Shown: positions 1 through 11,500 of the stretch, piece by piece | Layout: every line of letters starts with the position of its first letter | Numbering within the stretch: the first letter of the stretch is position 1 | Assembly (NCBI GenBank): GCA_963556145.1 | Contig: OY744471.1 | Span: 5,697,590 to 5,761,589, forward strand | Direction: 5' to 3' | DNA: 64,000 nt | DNA from: Hygrocybe punicea | Lineage: Eukaryota; Basidiomycota; Agaricomycetes; Agaricales; Hygrophoraceae | Notes under the pieces: generated by a model | The model's input: the letters and a program-made list of their open reading frames with translations, nothing else | Databases searched by the model: none | Told to the model about the DNA's origin: nothing | Made by a program: the position numbers and the translations under genes

Positions 1-1298
1 GGTGGACTGTCCGAAGTTCATCGAGTTTCATTTTCCATGGTTCCTTTAGTTCTACGTGAGGGGGAAAGTAGATGTCCTCCATGTATTGGTTTTGATTTTG
101 TCCAATTTTGCCCCATGGAACAGCGATGATGCTGTTGTTGCACATCCGACCTTCATATGAATATGAGTACAGTAAGCTTGGCCAATGCTGAAGTACGTAC
201 GATAGGACATGGTCACCAGTGATCTAAACATGTTTCTTATGTTGACCAATGACATATTTGTAACATTCGGTACCATAGGAAAACCGTCCTCATCGATCTC
301 AAGCTTGAATGGCAGGCTTTTGTCATATCTGGTCGTTGGACCGCCATCGTGGTCTTCACTGTCGGTCTCCGCTCCATGGGATTCCTCTGGAACACATTAC
401 ATAGGACATATGGAAAAATGGCTGATCGTACCATCATGATTAAAGAGGGAACCCAAATGTTCATCCCGTTTGGTCCAAATGTCATCCCCGTTATTTTTTA
501 AGATGCCGATGAACTTCTTGTGTACTGGGGCCGGTGTCTCAAACCTCACAGGAAGTAAAGATAAGTACGTGATTGACACCAAGCAGGAATCAACACACTT
601 TCCTTTGGTCACAGTCCCATCTTTGTCTTCATATCCAACCCACATAAATATTTTCACTCCCATCTGCTCATCTATGTCCTTCATAAACTTCATCGCTGTC
701 TTACCAAAATCTTTTGCTGCTCGGCTGGATAAGGTACAAGATTAGCATCATGCAGGCTAAAGAAGATGATTAGTACCGTCTTTTGACTTCCAGGGGTGGA
801 CCTTGCTGGTTCCAGGCCTCTGCAAGAGCTTCAAATTCTTGTTTTTTTGCTTCCGTCAAGGAACGGTAAATATCACTCCAGGCTTTGCCATAGTACTTGA
901 TGTAGCCTGGCTTTCCTCTGGTTTCACCAGACAGCTCCACCGTCCTAGCGTTGATTTCCTTGGTCATTTTTTCTCTGGTAACCAACCTTGCATTCCACTT
1001 CCTTGTATATTTGGAGCATCCTCCGTGTCACTCTCCAATTTTGACCGATGATTGTGGTACCAAGTTTGAATTTTCTGAATTTATGGTATAATGCTGTTAG
1101 GTTGATCTGAAGGGTAGTATTAGAATATACCGACCTTTTGCATATTTGGGGGCCATGGTGTATTGGTTTGTTGTGCCGATTGTTTTAAAAGTTTCCTGAT
1201 TCCTTCAGGACGTGAATACGATCTTCACCAGTGGATCTCCTAAAATCGGGATAACCGTCTTCAAGGATCTTAGTAAATTCTGGGGTGATCCACTTCAT
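1..1298 (-). CDS. Multi-copy agaricomycete hypothetical gene, 3' end beyond window
   Basis: I recognise the pattern of a repetitive agaricomycete family but know no function for it. Read on the minus strand, the clearest exon (about 777-1060) contains KPGYIKYYGKAWSDIYRSL and runs to PPLEVKRR. A GT-AG intron at 725-776 joins it in frame to RAAKDFGKTAMKFMKDIDEQ and then MWVGYEDKDG. Further exons include EDEDGFPMVPNVTNMSL (about 230-300) and VPWGKIGQNQNQYMEDIYFP (about 50-120), the latter being the family's usual C-terminal part, so the gene continues off the left edge. The ATG at 1298 (MKWITPEF) is the most distal plausible start, but the exon chain from 1060 to 1298 is not resolved. Whether it is intact cannot be judged because the end is missing. 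Confidence 0.55.
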
Positions 1299-1692
1299 TT
1301 AGGCAAATAGTGAGGAGAATGAAGGCAGATGTCTTTGTCTGGAACAAAGGAATAATGCCTCATGTTTAACATGATGTGATGAGAAATCACGTGATGTACA
1401 GCAATGTGGATTACAAATAGATGACACAAGGGATTGCAAGTTTGCCTAGGATGTGATTAGTAGAATATGATGAATATTGAATATTGATAAATTCCAGAAC
1501 AAAGGGATAGAGGAGCAAGTACAAAATTGGTGGAACATGGCAAGTGGTGGGTAAGATTGCAAAGATGTAATGTGTAAGATTGCAAAGATGTAAGGTGGGT
1601 ATGTTCAGAGATGCAGGAATGAACAGATATAAACCACCTGTTGCATGTGTGGCAACACTGTTCTATGGCCAACTGAAATGCCCAGACCCATC
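1299..1692. other. No feature recognised
   Basis: I see no convincing gene, RNA or element terminus in this AT-moderate stretch. It leads directly into the minisatellite. Confidence 0.4.
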
Positions 1693-1912
1693 GGCCAATC
1701 CATGTTCCATGGCAAACCGACATACCCAGACCAGTCGGCCAACCCATGTTCCATGGCCAGCCAAAAACCCCAGACCGGTTGGCCAATCCATGTTCCATGG
1801 CCAGCCAAAATACCCAGGCTGGTTGGCCAATCCACCTTTCATGGCCAGCCAAAATACCCACACTGGTTGGCCAATCCATGTTCCATGGCCAGCCAATATA
1901 TCCGTCTGCTTC
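1693..1912. repeat. 44-bp minisatellite, five copies plus decayed edges
   Basis: The motif GGCCAATCCATGTTCCATGG starts at 1693, 1737, 1781, 1825 and 1869, an exact 44-bp spacing. Degenerate units continue to about 1950. Because 44 is not a multiple of three, the array gives long open frames in several phases on both strands. Those frames are artefacts of the repeat and are not annotated as genes. Confidence 0.9.
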
Positions 1913-2067
1913 AGCCAACTCATGTCCGCCAGAACATGGACCCCTCGGCCAAGCCATCTGCCCTGGAGAAAGATATTGGTTGGCTGAGTTTGGCTGGCCC
2001 ACTTGGAGTGGGAATTGTCCATTTCTGCTGACCCATGTATCATGGGAAAGATACGCTGAATGGGCTC

Positions 2068-2096
2068 GATGATGATGATGATGATGATGATGATGA
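2068..2096. repeat. (GAT)n microsatellite
   Basis: A pure GAT/ATC trinucleotide run of nine to ten units. On the minus strand it would read as poly-histidine in an otherwise meaningless frame. Confidence 0.9.
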
Positions 2097-2194
2097 GAGT
2101 GATGACTATGGAATTGATATGGATCAGTAATTAGCAATTGAATTGTATATTTATTTATTCTCATCATATATGAGATGTCTACCCAGAACAATTA

Positions 2195-2996
2195 CAGCCA
2201 TTTTAGTAATTCATGGCAGTAACTGGCTTTCTTTTCATCAATTGAGAAATTTGGACTTAGTGGAATTTCCTGTGCTGAATCTTGTATCTCATGAAATACT
2301 GTATGGATTGAGATGGTTATAGAGGGAAAGTTGTACTATTTCTTAAGGGCTATCTACTCCTATCATTACATTTGGACAATATTTAGTGTTTGGTGACTTG
2401 TGGATGAAACAAAAGGTAAACCAGTACTTTTTGACACCCAAAATGATATTGTCAAATTATGCCATCAAATGAGCTCATATGAAAAAGATTGTAGGGAGAA
2501 ACTTCTTCAGTTTTTCAAGGGCTAGAAGTACAAATACCGTGTTTTCCTTCATTTTTGTCCTTGGAGCCAACATTGCATCTGCACTATGTTTGTCTGCATT
2601 AGGCTTGAAATATTACATGAATTTTAAATGTTGGCTCCAAGGACAAAAATGAAGGAAAACACGGTATTTGTACTTCTAGCCCTTGAAAAACTGAAGAAGT
2701 TTCTCCCTACAATCTTTTTCATATGAGCTCATTTGATGGCATAATTTGACAATATCATTTTGGGTGTCAAAAAGTACTGGTTTACCTTTTGTTTCATCCA
2801 CAAGTCACCAAACACTAAATATTGTCCAAATGTAATGATAGGAGTAGATAGCCCTTAAGAAATAGTACAACTTTCCCTCTATAACCATCTCAATCCATAC
2901 AGTATTTCATGAGATACAAGATTCAGCACAGGAAATTCCACTAAGTCCAAATTTCTCAATTGATGAAAAAAAATCCAGTTACTGCCAAAACGGCTG
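2195..2996. mobile_element. Foldback MITE with about 350-bp near-perfect arms and TA flanks
   Basis: The sequence up to 2574 is the reverse complement of the sequence from 2627 on, with a loop of only 52 bp (2575-2626). By eye the inner 340 bp of each arm match base for base. The outer edge differs by one substitution and a 10-bp block (AGTAATTCAT) present only on the left. The arms end in CAGCC...GGCTG and are flanked by TA on both sides (2193-2194 and 2997-2998), as expected of a Tc1/mariner-type insertion. There is no coding capacity. A transcript through it would fold into one very long hairpin. Confidence 0.8.
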
Positions 2997-2998
2997 TA

Positions 2999-3585
2999 AG
3001 TGAGCAAATTTTCAATATTTGCAAGACATCAGTTGGACTCTGCTCAAAATTTTGGCTACTCAGTCCAACATAGACTTGACTATGAATATACATTTAGAAC
3101 TTAGAATGAATATCATCTATAGATCAAAATGAATGCAGATGGATCTGATGCCAAGCTGGGTCAAGAAGATGAGTGATGTGATAATGAACAGTCAAATACT
3201 GTAGGGCATTTCTGAAATAATGGAATACTATATTTGGGAAAATATGCATTAGTAGGCTTGGACAGTATGCACAGTCACTTGGTGCATACTAAAGGTTGCA
3301 TGATGAGTCATGCAACCTTCTCCAGAATTTTTCACTTCTTATTATGTAAACAAGATCAATGAATGCTTATATTTTCAAGATTAATCATCCATGATGAACA
3401 TCCCTATATAGGCATATGAAAGCTGTTGATCCAGTACAGTCCAATTACTTCTCAGTGATGGCTTGTTGATTATCTTGTGTAGGAGCAATCTTGCTTCTTG
3501 TGGTCTTGTGATTGGTTGGCCAAGTGTGAAAATATGATGAATAATCAGGTAGTCAATTGGATGGTCAAGAGAATAAATATTTTGC
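2999..3585. other. No feature recognised
   Basis: AT-rich sequence without a coherent coding frame or recognisable element end. Confidence 0.4.
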
Positions 3586-3838
3586 TCGGAATCCACTCGG
3601 ACTCCACTCGGACTCCACTCGGAATTCCTACCAAATATGGAGCATGGGAAAATACTGCCTAATTTGGTTAGCATGCCCATTGTATACCCAATGCCATATA
3701 TAGTGTCAGAATTGTTTTATTTACAAAATTGAGTGAGAAAAATGCAAAAAAGTCAAAAAAAGCCAACGCTTTTGAAAAACTCAGCAGGATTGCAAGAGGA
3801 TTCCAAGTGGATTCCAAGTGGATTCCACATGATTCCTT
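3586..3838. repeat. Two short 11-12-bp repeat arrays in inverted orientation
   Basis: At 3586-3627 the unit ACTCCACTCGG is repeated about three times. At 3796-3838 the related unit GATTCCAAGTG appears in the opposite orientation. The two arrays face each other across about 170 bp and lie just beyond the broken 3' end of the mariner transposase. They may be the remains of a small insertion. Confidence 0.5.
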
Positions 3839-3841
3839 GTA

Positions 3842-4237
3842 AATAAGCACATCCCATGAAAACCTGAAAGTCCTGCAATGATGCTGTATCGTTCTCCACA
3901 CACAAAGTTGGCATGGAGGGTTGCACGATGCCCACCAGGGGCATGGCCATAGTGATGGTAGATCATGTGGTCATCCTTGCTCGTCTCATCTAAGAATACC
4001 ATTTGCTGGGCAACAAAGTGAGTGTTCATGTCTTGTAACCATTCTGCCCTTGCTGCTTTGTCTCGCTCAATGGCAGCTCTGCGCAGTAACTTGTAGGTGA
4101 TCCCAGCATCATGGATATTCTCAAACAGGGTGGCTTTAGATAGCTTCATATCATGTGCGATTTCCAGCCAGTCTTGGATCTCATTGAGGTACATATTGGG
4201 GGCTTCTTCAACGAGTGTGTAGAGATCATGGGTGATA
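3842..4237 (-). pseudogene. Tc1/mariner transposase, middle part (piece 3 of 3)
   Basis: On the minus strand this encodes the second helix-turn-helix (EEAPNMYLNEIQDWLEIAHD, then KLSKATLFENIHDAG) followed by the start of the DDE catalytic domain, QQMVFLDETSKDD and HHYGHAPGGHRA, ending in RYSIIAGLS. The first catalytic aspartate (FLDE) is present. After about 3880 the similarity to the family stops, so the second and third acidic residues are missing. The piece begins at the 7-bp duplication flanking E1; its upstream parts lie at 7359-7377 and 26799-26992. The ATG at 4269 that seems to start it is really inside the E1 terminus. Confidence 0.75.
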
Positions 4238-4497
4238 CTCAGTAAAAGTGAAAATTCATGTGAAGTCATGTGAAATCAGGTCAATGTCAACCCATGGTCA
4301 ATTATAGTCAACTTGTAGTCTACAAACTGTCAAAGTTTGTTACATCCAGGTACCGCAACTATTTCCCATCAAAATTAGTCAAGGTAAAGTACAACTTTAG
4401 TCTGGCGCACGACTTATATTCGTGTGTCCGCATGCTTGAGCATCAGACCATGTTTTCACTAAGTTCTACAACATTGCCACGTTCCGCTCAGCTCGAG

Positions 4498-5661
4498 ATG
4501 ATGAATGTGAGTTCATTTTTATCTATCCTTTCATTAATACATGCTGATTTCTCCTCAGTGCACCCCATCTCAGGCACCTACTCAGAACACCAGCAACTCC
4601 ATGTCTGCCTTAGAATTGCAGGCATCGTTGAGAGCCGACGACGACGCTCTTGGTGCCAGTGATGCGCTGTCTCCCATGCTTCAGCTTTCGGGATGGTCCT
4701 TGGCCAGTGATACCCAGGAACTGCAGGAACCACTACTCGGTGGTCAGGTTCCATCCACATCGGCCATTCCTTGCGGATCATCCACAGCACCTCGGAAGCA
4801 ATTCCCAGCCCCCAAGTCCACCTATGGCGCTGCCATTGGTTGCACTGCGACGATATTAATTGAATAGGTACATTGGTCTCGTGTAAGTTATATTCTTTAT
4901 CCGGTATTTTTTTGGTGACTTTGTAGCTAGGCTCCACAAGCTGTTGGCACCAGCAAAGGCCCTATCCAGGCCCCAACCCCTACCGGCCCTACCACGGCTG
5001 TGAATCCCACACCGACCGGCTGGTTCCACAGGTGTGTCCTCCATTGAGCCCCCCAGGTCCAATCTTTCTCCTCCTCCTCCTCCTCCTCCTCCTCCTCCTC
5101 CTAGGCTAACCCTGATCCCACCCTCTCTGATCTGTGATCCCTCCTCAAGCAGCTGAACCCCTACCCCAGCTCAAATACCACCTCTTAGGCTAACCCTGAT
5201 CCCACCCTCTGCGAACCGCAATCCTTCCTCAAGCAGCAGAACTCCTACCCCAGCCAAAATACTGCCTGGACCAATCTCGGGGCATACAACACCCAAGCAA
5301 ACACCTGGCGCTCCTCCCACAGGAGGTCAGATCAGTGAGGAGCCCATGGTGGATGATCTCCGCCAGATGATGCAGGTAGGCCCACCAATCCACATGATTC
5401 TTGCGTACTAATATATTTTTAGACCTTGATGAAAGAAGAGTTGAAAGATTGGATGAAAACCAGCAGGATTCCGGTTGGGGCTAAAGCCCAAACAAAAGAG
5501 GGTAAGTGGCACTCTACCAAACGACGCGCAAAATACTAATTGTTCAATAGATCTGGTATCTATGGTTCTTCACACGCCAATTGCCCATCAACCGTCAAAG
5601 GAAGATCTCATGAAGATTTTACATGATGCAAAGTCAGGAAAGTGCTCCGGAAGACGTTGAA
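4498..5661 (+). pseudogene. Proline-rich gene remnant inside E1
   Basis: An unrecognised coding remnant. The exon at 4559-4867 encodes TPSQAPTQNTSNSMSALELQ and onward. After GT-AG-like introns come a Pro/Thr-rich stretch (about 4928-5031), an exon with EEPMVDDLRQMMQ (about 5336-5371), TLMKEELKDWMKTSRIPVG (about 5422-5500) and a last piece, DLVSMVLHTPIAHQPSKEDL, ending at a stop at 5658-5660. A stop at 4865-4867 and a CTC microsatellite interrupt it. It could be the remains of an accessory gene of E1 or a captured host segment; nothing decides between these. Confidence 0.35.
5068..5102. repeat. (CTC)n microsatellite
   Basis: About eleven CTC units inside the E1 gene remnant. Confidence 0.9.
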
Positions 5662-5802
5662 AGCCTAATTTCAGTTTGTTCTTTGCTTGCTCTGGTGTTC
5701 CCTGGCCTCCTCCCCCTCCCCCTTTTCCTCATTGCCCCCTCCCCCTTCTCCTCATTGTCCCCCTCCCCTCATCCTCCTCCCCATTTAACAATAACTTACA
5801 TT

Positions 5803-7036
5803 TAGTGTATTGCACGGGTAACCCCCGTGTACTTTTGGGGATACCCATACCCGTACCCATGAATACCCGTACCTGTCACCGCGGGTACAGGTTTTGTGCC
5901 GGGTCTTTTTTTTCCTACCCGTACCCATAGCGGGTAACCCACGGGTCTCACACTCACGACACCGGACATGCAGCCCTTTGACCTCGTGACACCGGACATG
6001 TGTCAATTGACACACGCCGTGTGAGCGTGAGGTGGGATGGGTGCGGGCCCGGTGCAGTGTAGTTGGTGGGTGGTGGGCGCAAAGCCGGGGTGATTGCGTC
6101 GTTGGACCCCTGGGCTGGTGGACGCCTGGGCTGGTGGATGCATGGGCTGGTGGACGTGTGGGCCGGTGGATGCGTGGGCTGGTGGACGCGTGGGCCGGTG
6201 GATGCGTGGGCTGGTGGACACGTGGGCTGGTGGAATTGCCAGTGAGAAACTCACCTGGTGACCGGTGGAGTAGTAGATCTAGGTAGATCACGTGACCTTC
6301 CCACGGTTCGATGCAGTAGATAGCCTTGTTTGGTAGTCAGTAGAGATTCCAGTCTTAGATTCAGCCTTAGCTTCCGAGCCCTGCGATCCGCTCGAGGACA
6401 CTCTACTTGTCCACCGGGGAGTGGGTGCACTACACCCCCGGTCTTTCTTCGCTTGGCGTGGATGCAAGGTGAACGGGGGTGGATGTCTTTGGGCGCTCTG
6501 GCCTATTGCCGACCAGTATGCAGGGGCCTGGGATAAGTCTTGAGCCCCATTGTCCTGCTTGGTGCCTGTTACCTCGGTCAGGGCGTGTTCGCGAGGTATG
6601 GTGGGGCCTGGGATGAGTCTTGAGCCTCGTTGTCCTTCTTGGTGCCTGTTACATCACGAACGACGACGACGCGTCAGTTGACGTGTCAGGGCGTGTTCCC
6701 GAGGTATGGAATTAGTCCATGTCAATGGAAGTAGAATCTGAATACGTACCTGGGCCGGTAGGTGGGCGCACCACCCTCCCGGCCATCCTCTTCGTTGCCA
6801 TCGTCGTGGTCTTTGTCACTGTGGTCTTCTATCATCTTGTTGTCGTGCCCCGTTGGATTGTTGTGGTTGCGGTTGAACCCGACGCGTCATTCATGTGACT
6901 GAATGTCACGGGTACATGGGTTACCCATCGCAGGTACGGGTAATCACACGGGTACAAATTGCTGTACCCATACCCGCACCTGTGGCTGTACCCGCGGCAA
7001 AACCCGCGGGTTTACCCGTACCCGTGCAATACACTA
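5803..7036. mobile_element. E5: non-autonomous hAT-type element, 1,234 bp, 8-bp duplication
   Basis: The ends are inverted copies TAGTGTATTGCACGGGTA. An 8-bp direct repeat CTTACATT flanks them at 5795-5802 and 7037-7044. TAG...CTA ends and 8-bp duplications are the hAT signature. Subterminal regions are dense in GGGTAC/GTACCC palindromic units. It has no transposase. Internally it carries a 16-bp minisatellite (6112-6233) and an imperfect duplication of about 85 bp (copies from about 6522 and 6603, sharing GGGGCCTGGGAT and GCGTGTTC.CGAGGTATGG). It sits inside E1 and is therefore younger than E1. Confidence 0.85.
6112..6233. repeat. 16-bp minisatellite, about 7.6 copies
   Basis: The unit GGGCTGGTGGACGCGT and close variants repeat head to tail every 16 bp. 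This yields spurious Gly/Trp- and Pro/His-rich frames. Confidence 0.9.
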
Positions 7037-7358
7037 CTTACATTGCATTGTGGGATTTCAATATATCTGACTGCCATCTGACTGCCATCTGACTTCTGTA
7101 AGATGTATTATGACTATGAACGGACTATTACATTACTTAAAGCTTGATGATGGACATGACCGTTACATGACCTTTGTATGACTTTCACATGTATTCCGTT
7201 GATGACGGTAGCCACACTGACATGACTGTCACACAACTAACTTAGTCAATAGTTAGTCGTGTAGAATTAATTAAAATGCCCTTTAGTCAAATTTTAGTCA
7301 ATTTCGACTATGGCAAGACCAACACTAGACATTCACACGAATTTTCACTTTTACTGAG

Positions 7359-7377
7359 GGTGATATGTGAGTTGAGG
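7359..7377 (-). pseudogene. Tc1/mariner transposase, 19-bp middle piece (piece 2 of 3)
   Basis: These 19 bases between E1 and E2 consist of the E1 duplication GGTGATA, five bases, and the E2 duplication GTTGAGG. Read on the minus strand they supply the codons for LNSHIT that join the N-terminal piece (RLRT) to the middle piece (HDLYTLVEEAPN) in frame. Confidence 0.7.
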
Positions 7378-7591
7378 CCCAGTGAAAAGTCCGAAGATTT
7401 AGATATTTTAAAATAATATATTTTCAATATTTTCTATTTACACATGATAAGATCTGTAAAATATGATAAGATATGATAAACATGTTGATTACATGATAAA
7501 CGTGTTGATCACATTCTATGGGAGTCCGTCATTTCCTTTATCCGTAGTTTCATTTATTAAACTAACCTTGCCATTGGTTTAGGCAACAGAC

Positions 7592-10500
7592 ATGCATACT
7601 GCTGCCCCCACTTTTTACTGTGACTGTGCTCAGTACTGCGGGACCTTGCGAGAAGTTTCCTGATGAACATACTTTCTCCACGCACCTCATCGCCATGACC
7701 GGATTCGAACTGCACTCGATGACTTCCTTGCTCCAGCTGACCCCGTCGACCCAGGACCTGTTCCTGATGAGGGCAAGGTTACAGATCATGACGAGGTTAT
7801 GTCAGATAACCATGAAGATGACGAGAATACATCAAACGCAGGTGCCAGTGACAACTCGGACAACCTCCATATGCAAACAGAGGAGGACTTTAACAACATC
7901 TACTCTGACAATGTCATTCCCAACCCTTGTCCGCAGGTGGAATTTGCACCCGAGCCTGATGTGGAGTTTGATGAGTGTGTCGAGCCATTGCCACAGACAC
8001 CGACTGATCAAGATGGAGAGCACGCTGTATTAGGCGATGTAGAGGTAGTGGTATGTGCTTCTGACAGACATTTGTATACAACTAAAGCAGGATATCTTAT
8101 AGGTGCCCGATCCTGGCTGTCTCGCACAAATGGACCCCGCCGTTGATGGTGACAATGTTCAAGACAACCCCGATCCCATTTTCGAGCAAGCTACGCTCGA
8201 TGAACTCAACCTCTCACTCGCCTATATCAACCTTCTTCGTTCCGCGACCTTGGACAATGGAGGTCTTGATGATGAGTCCCTCGATTGACTCCAACATCCA
8301 CCTGAAGGACCTCTTGAAAATGACAACCTTGATTTACTCCTCGCCATCAAGATATATCTGGCTACTACGAAAGCCTCAGAAGATGTCTACACTGACGTGG
8401 GCGAAGCCATCTCTGAACGTTTCCCTGGGTGCGATCTTCCGTCCATGGATATTCTCAAAAGAAAGATTAGGGAGTGGACAGGAATCGTCCCACTTGTCAA
8501 TGACATGTGCGACAGTTCATGCATCGGTTATACAGGTCCTTTCGAAGAGCTCACCCACTGCCCAAAATGCGGTGAACCCCGGTACGATCAAATTAAGTAC
8601 AATGCCAGCAATGGCACTGTTCGCATTCCACGCAAGACTTTCCTCACTATTCCCCTCGGTCCATAGTTGCAGGTGATGTGGCAAAGCAGGAGGAGCGCTG
8701 AAGCAATGCAATACCGGTCTACACGTACTCATCAACTCAGTGAAGAGATACAAGCTAATGGTGGCATCATCGACGAGTACGAAGACTTTCTCTCTGGATC
8801 TGAGTACCTCGAAGCCTTCAATGACGGCCGTATTGGTGACCACGATATGACTCTGATGCTTTCACTCGACGGAGCACAACTCTTTCGCAACAAGGTCTCC
8901 AACTTTTGGCTTCAAATCTGGGGTAATTATGATATTGCCCCTGATGCCAGGTATAAGACAAACGCTGTCCCCATTGGATCATTTATCCCCGGCCCAAAGC
9001 CTCCTCGAAACTTCGACTCATTCCTCTACCCCAGCCTACATCATCTATCTGCCCTCCAATGGGAAGGATTTCACGTCTGGGATGCCTACGATGACAATGT
9101 TCACACATCACACCCTTGTTTTGCCATCGGCGCTGCTGATGGACCCGGTGCTACCCACATGAGCAGGCTTGCTGGCCACATGGGCTATCATGGGTGCAGG
9201 ACGTATTGCCCCATGCAGGGGCGTCGACTTGCTGATGAAAGCACATACTACACCGCACATCTCAAGCCACATGATTATGTGCTTGATGGGAGTGACCACG
9301 ACGACTACCCATTCCATCAAATGCCCATGCGACCACTTGGAGAGTACTACGAAAATGTTAAGAAGATCCTGGCATCGCACACTATGGCCCAATACACTTC
9401 TCTCCGACGTGAAACCGGAATCAGTAAGCTGAGCATCTTGACTGGACTCCCCTCATACAAAATGATTCGGATTCCAGTCTGTTTTGCCCCCAACATCATG
9501 CATATCATAACGCTTAATCTCACGGAGCTCATGCTCGATCTCTGGCATTTGCAAGATGCCCGTCAAGTACCCAGATGACAAGGCAACTTGGACATGGGCC
9601 ATCTTGCAAGGTGACACATGGCAGGAGCATGGTAAAAATGTTGCCGATACAACACCATATCTTCCTGGATCATTCGACTGACCACCTCACAACCCCGCTG
9701 AGAAGATTTCTAGTGGCTACAAAGCCTGGGAATACCTCACGTATATTTTCGTCTTAGGTCCAGGTCTCCTCTATGAAACCCTACCCGACCTTTACTTCAA
9801 GAATTTCTGCAAACTTGTCCGTGCCATTCGCATCCTTCACCAGCACAGGATCACCAAAGACAAACTCTTACATGCACATCAGCTGATCATTGACTTCGTT
9901 CAAGAATTCGAAGAGATATATTACCAAAGAAAACCCAAGTGTCTCCACTTCTGTCGACCAGTCCTACATGTCTTACTCCATCTTGCTCCCCTCGTTCACA
10001 CCCTAGGGCCTTGTGTTACTATACACAATGGATGATGGAGCGGACCATAGGCAATCTTACAGAAGAAATGAAGCAGCCTTCACAACCTTTTGCCAATCTC
10101 TCCCAACGCGGTCTACGCCGAGCTCAATCTAACGCAATCAAGGTGATGATTCCCGCGTTAGTGAAGGATCTGGTTAGCCCCCGTGGGTCACAAGACATTG
10201 GAGACGGTTATATCCTACTGTGCGCCAAAGACGAAACTATGCGAACCCTACAAGGGCCGGCAGCAATTGCCGTGCGTGAATACATGCACCGAGAAACTGG
10301 GGAGGACTTGACAAACTGGGTTCCTCGAGTCACTCGTTGGGCTCGCTTACGACTTACTACAGGGCAAATCGCTCGGTCAGCTTGGAAAGAGAAGCTCAAG
10401 CCTATTGAAAACCTTCGCATGTCACGCAATGTTAGGGTATGTGCTCTGAGGCCTGCTATTGAGCCTGCTATTGATACAATTGACGCAGTATGAACATGAC

Positions 10501-10806
10501 GACACCCTGTTCTACGGCGAGGTCTTCTTTTTTTTTCAAGTAACCATCGGTGAGGATACGAAGACCCTTATGCTTGTTTCCAATTATTCTCCTCCCGATC
10601 TTCAATTACTTCGTGATTCGTGTGAAACTCTTTGGACTTGTCGGTATCAAGGTGCTGATGAACTTGTAGTTGTTGATGTCAAGCTTATCCACTCGGTGGT
10701 CACGATGGTGCCGATTCCTTTTGATAAAGACAAATCCTTCATTGGAGAGAAGATCGGACTTGATGTTACTACACTTAGCAGCGTCGAAGATGTGGATATC
10801 GCTTAG
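7592..10806 (+). pseudogene. Tnp2-family transposase gene of E2, broken by stops
   Basis: This would catalyse movement of E2 in the nucleus. It begins MHTAAPTFYCDCAQYCG, a small Cys-rich start typical of basidiomycete Tnp2 proteins. A second cysteine cluster (MCDSSCIGY...LTHCPKCGEPRY) lies at about 8505-8590. The core domain follows at 8667-9560 (LSLDGAQLFRNKVSNFWLQI, GSFIPGPKPPRNFDSFLYP, AGHMGYHGCRTYCP). Further blocks are KISSGYKAWEYLTYIF, YYQRKPKCLHF and MERTIGNLTEEMKQPS up to about 10440, and a C-terminal part (TIGEDTKTLMLVSNYSPPD) ends at 10806. In-frame stops occur at 7661, 7664, 8286, 8664 and 9679, four of them TGA where the family has arginine. There is also an apparent frame change near 9560. 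The gene is dead as written. Confidence 0.85.
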
Positions 10807-10908
10807 TTTATCTCACATATGTCTCAATATATCAATATCTCACTGGAAAATTGCATTGGTGATGCGGTGATGACTCGGAAACAAGGGCTTGAACTAAGAC
10901 TGGAATGA

Positions 10909-11459
10909 CTACGTCCTGTGCTTCATAATCAGCATGTTCTCCTTCAACAGCGGTACATTCTCCTTCAACAGACGTCTGCGTTTAGCTCCCCTACTCTCAG
11001 CATTGCCCTCTTCAACGTGCCTCACGAGATAGGTGTGGATGGGGGGCACCACTCCTTGAATTTGAGAGCCCTGAATTTGAGAACCTGGGACAAAGGGATG
11101 ACCGAGAACAATGGATGGATGGGCAGTAGCACGTATGACTTGATCGGATGCCTTGGTGTCTGTGTCATGCTCTTCATTCTCTTCCTTGACAATGTACTCC
11201 CCATGTTCCTCCTGCTTGATAGCTCCAGTACTGTCAATCACCGCAGGGGCATCGCGAACGTGCAGTACAAGCATCTAGTTAAGTGCATATAGTACCAAAT
11301 GATAGTAGGCAGAATACGACTTACCATGGGCCCAATGTCCTCAACGTCGAACTGGACAGTGTACCTGGCCCAGTCTGTTGCAAAAGCATCAACGAACATG
11401 GTTATAACACGGGTGGCAGGCACATTCATCGTGGTGAACTTGACGGTGGTAGACTTCAT
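10909..11459 (-). CDS. Small accessory gene of E2, function unknown
   Basis: I do not recognise a function. Exon 1 starts at the ATG at 11459 (MKSTTVKFTTMNVPATRV) and reaches FDVEDIGPM. A GT-AG intron (about 11275-11324) leads to exon 2 (MLVLHVRDAPAVIDSTGAI), which stops at 10909. The protein would have about 165 residues, with an acidic, Glu-rich centre and a basic stretch GAKRRRLLKEN near the end, as in small nuclear proteins. It lies tail to tail with the Tnp2 gene and is divergent from the partner gene, 41 bp away, so a shared promoter is likely. Its place inside E2 makes it a transposon accessory gene. Confidence 0.55.
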
Positions 11460-11500
11460 GTGACATCACACGCACCTTTCGGTCTGCTACCACCACCATC

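Larger units (their letters stand above)
4238..7358. mobile_element. E1: TIR element, 3,121 bp, 7-bp target duplication GGTGATA
   Basis: Both ends are inverted copies starting CTCAGTAAAAGTGAAAATT and continuing to about 27 bp with one mismatch. The flanking direct repeat GGTGATA lies at 4231-4237 and 7359-7365. The element interrupts the mariner transposase, whose frame is restored when it is removed. Both subterminal regions are rich in GTCA/TGAC motifs. It contains a proline-rich gene remnant and the hAT-type insert E5, so its own length is about 1.9 kb. Its end sequence resembles those of E2 and E3 (CYCAGTRAAAA), which suggests one superfamily. No transposase is visible inside. Confidence 0.8.

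Noticed and set aside
1457..2191. Long minus-strand frame with ten histidines, apparently a metal-binding protein
   Set aside because: It is made of the 44-bp minisatellite plus the GAT microsatellite and has equally long frames in other phases.
4230..4269. ATG at 4269 as start of the mariner transposase
   Set aside because: The bases 4238-4269 are the terminal repeat of E1, found inverted at 7327-7358. The true upstream codons lie beyond E1.
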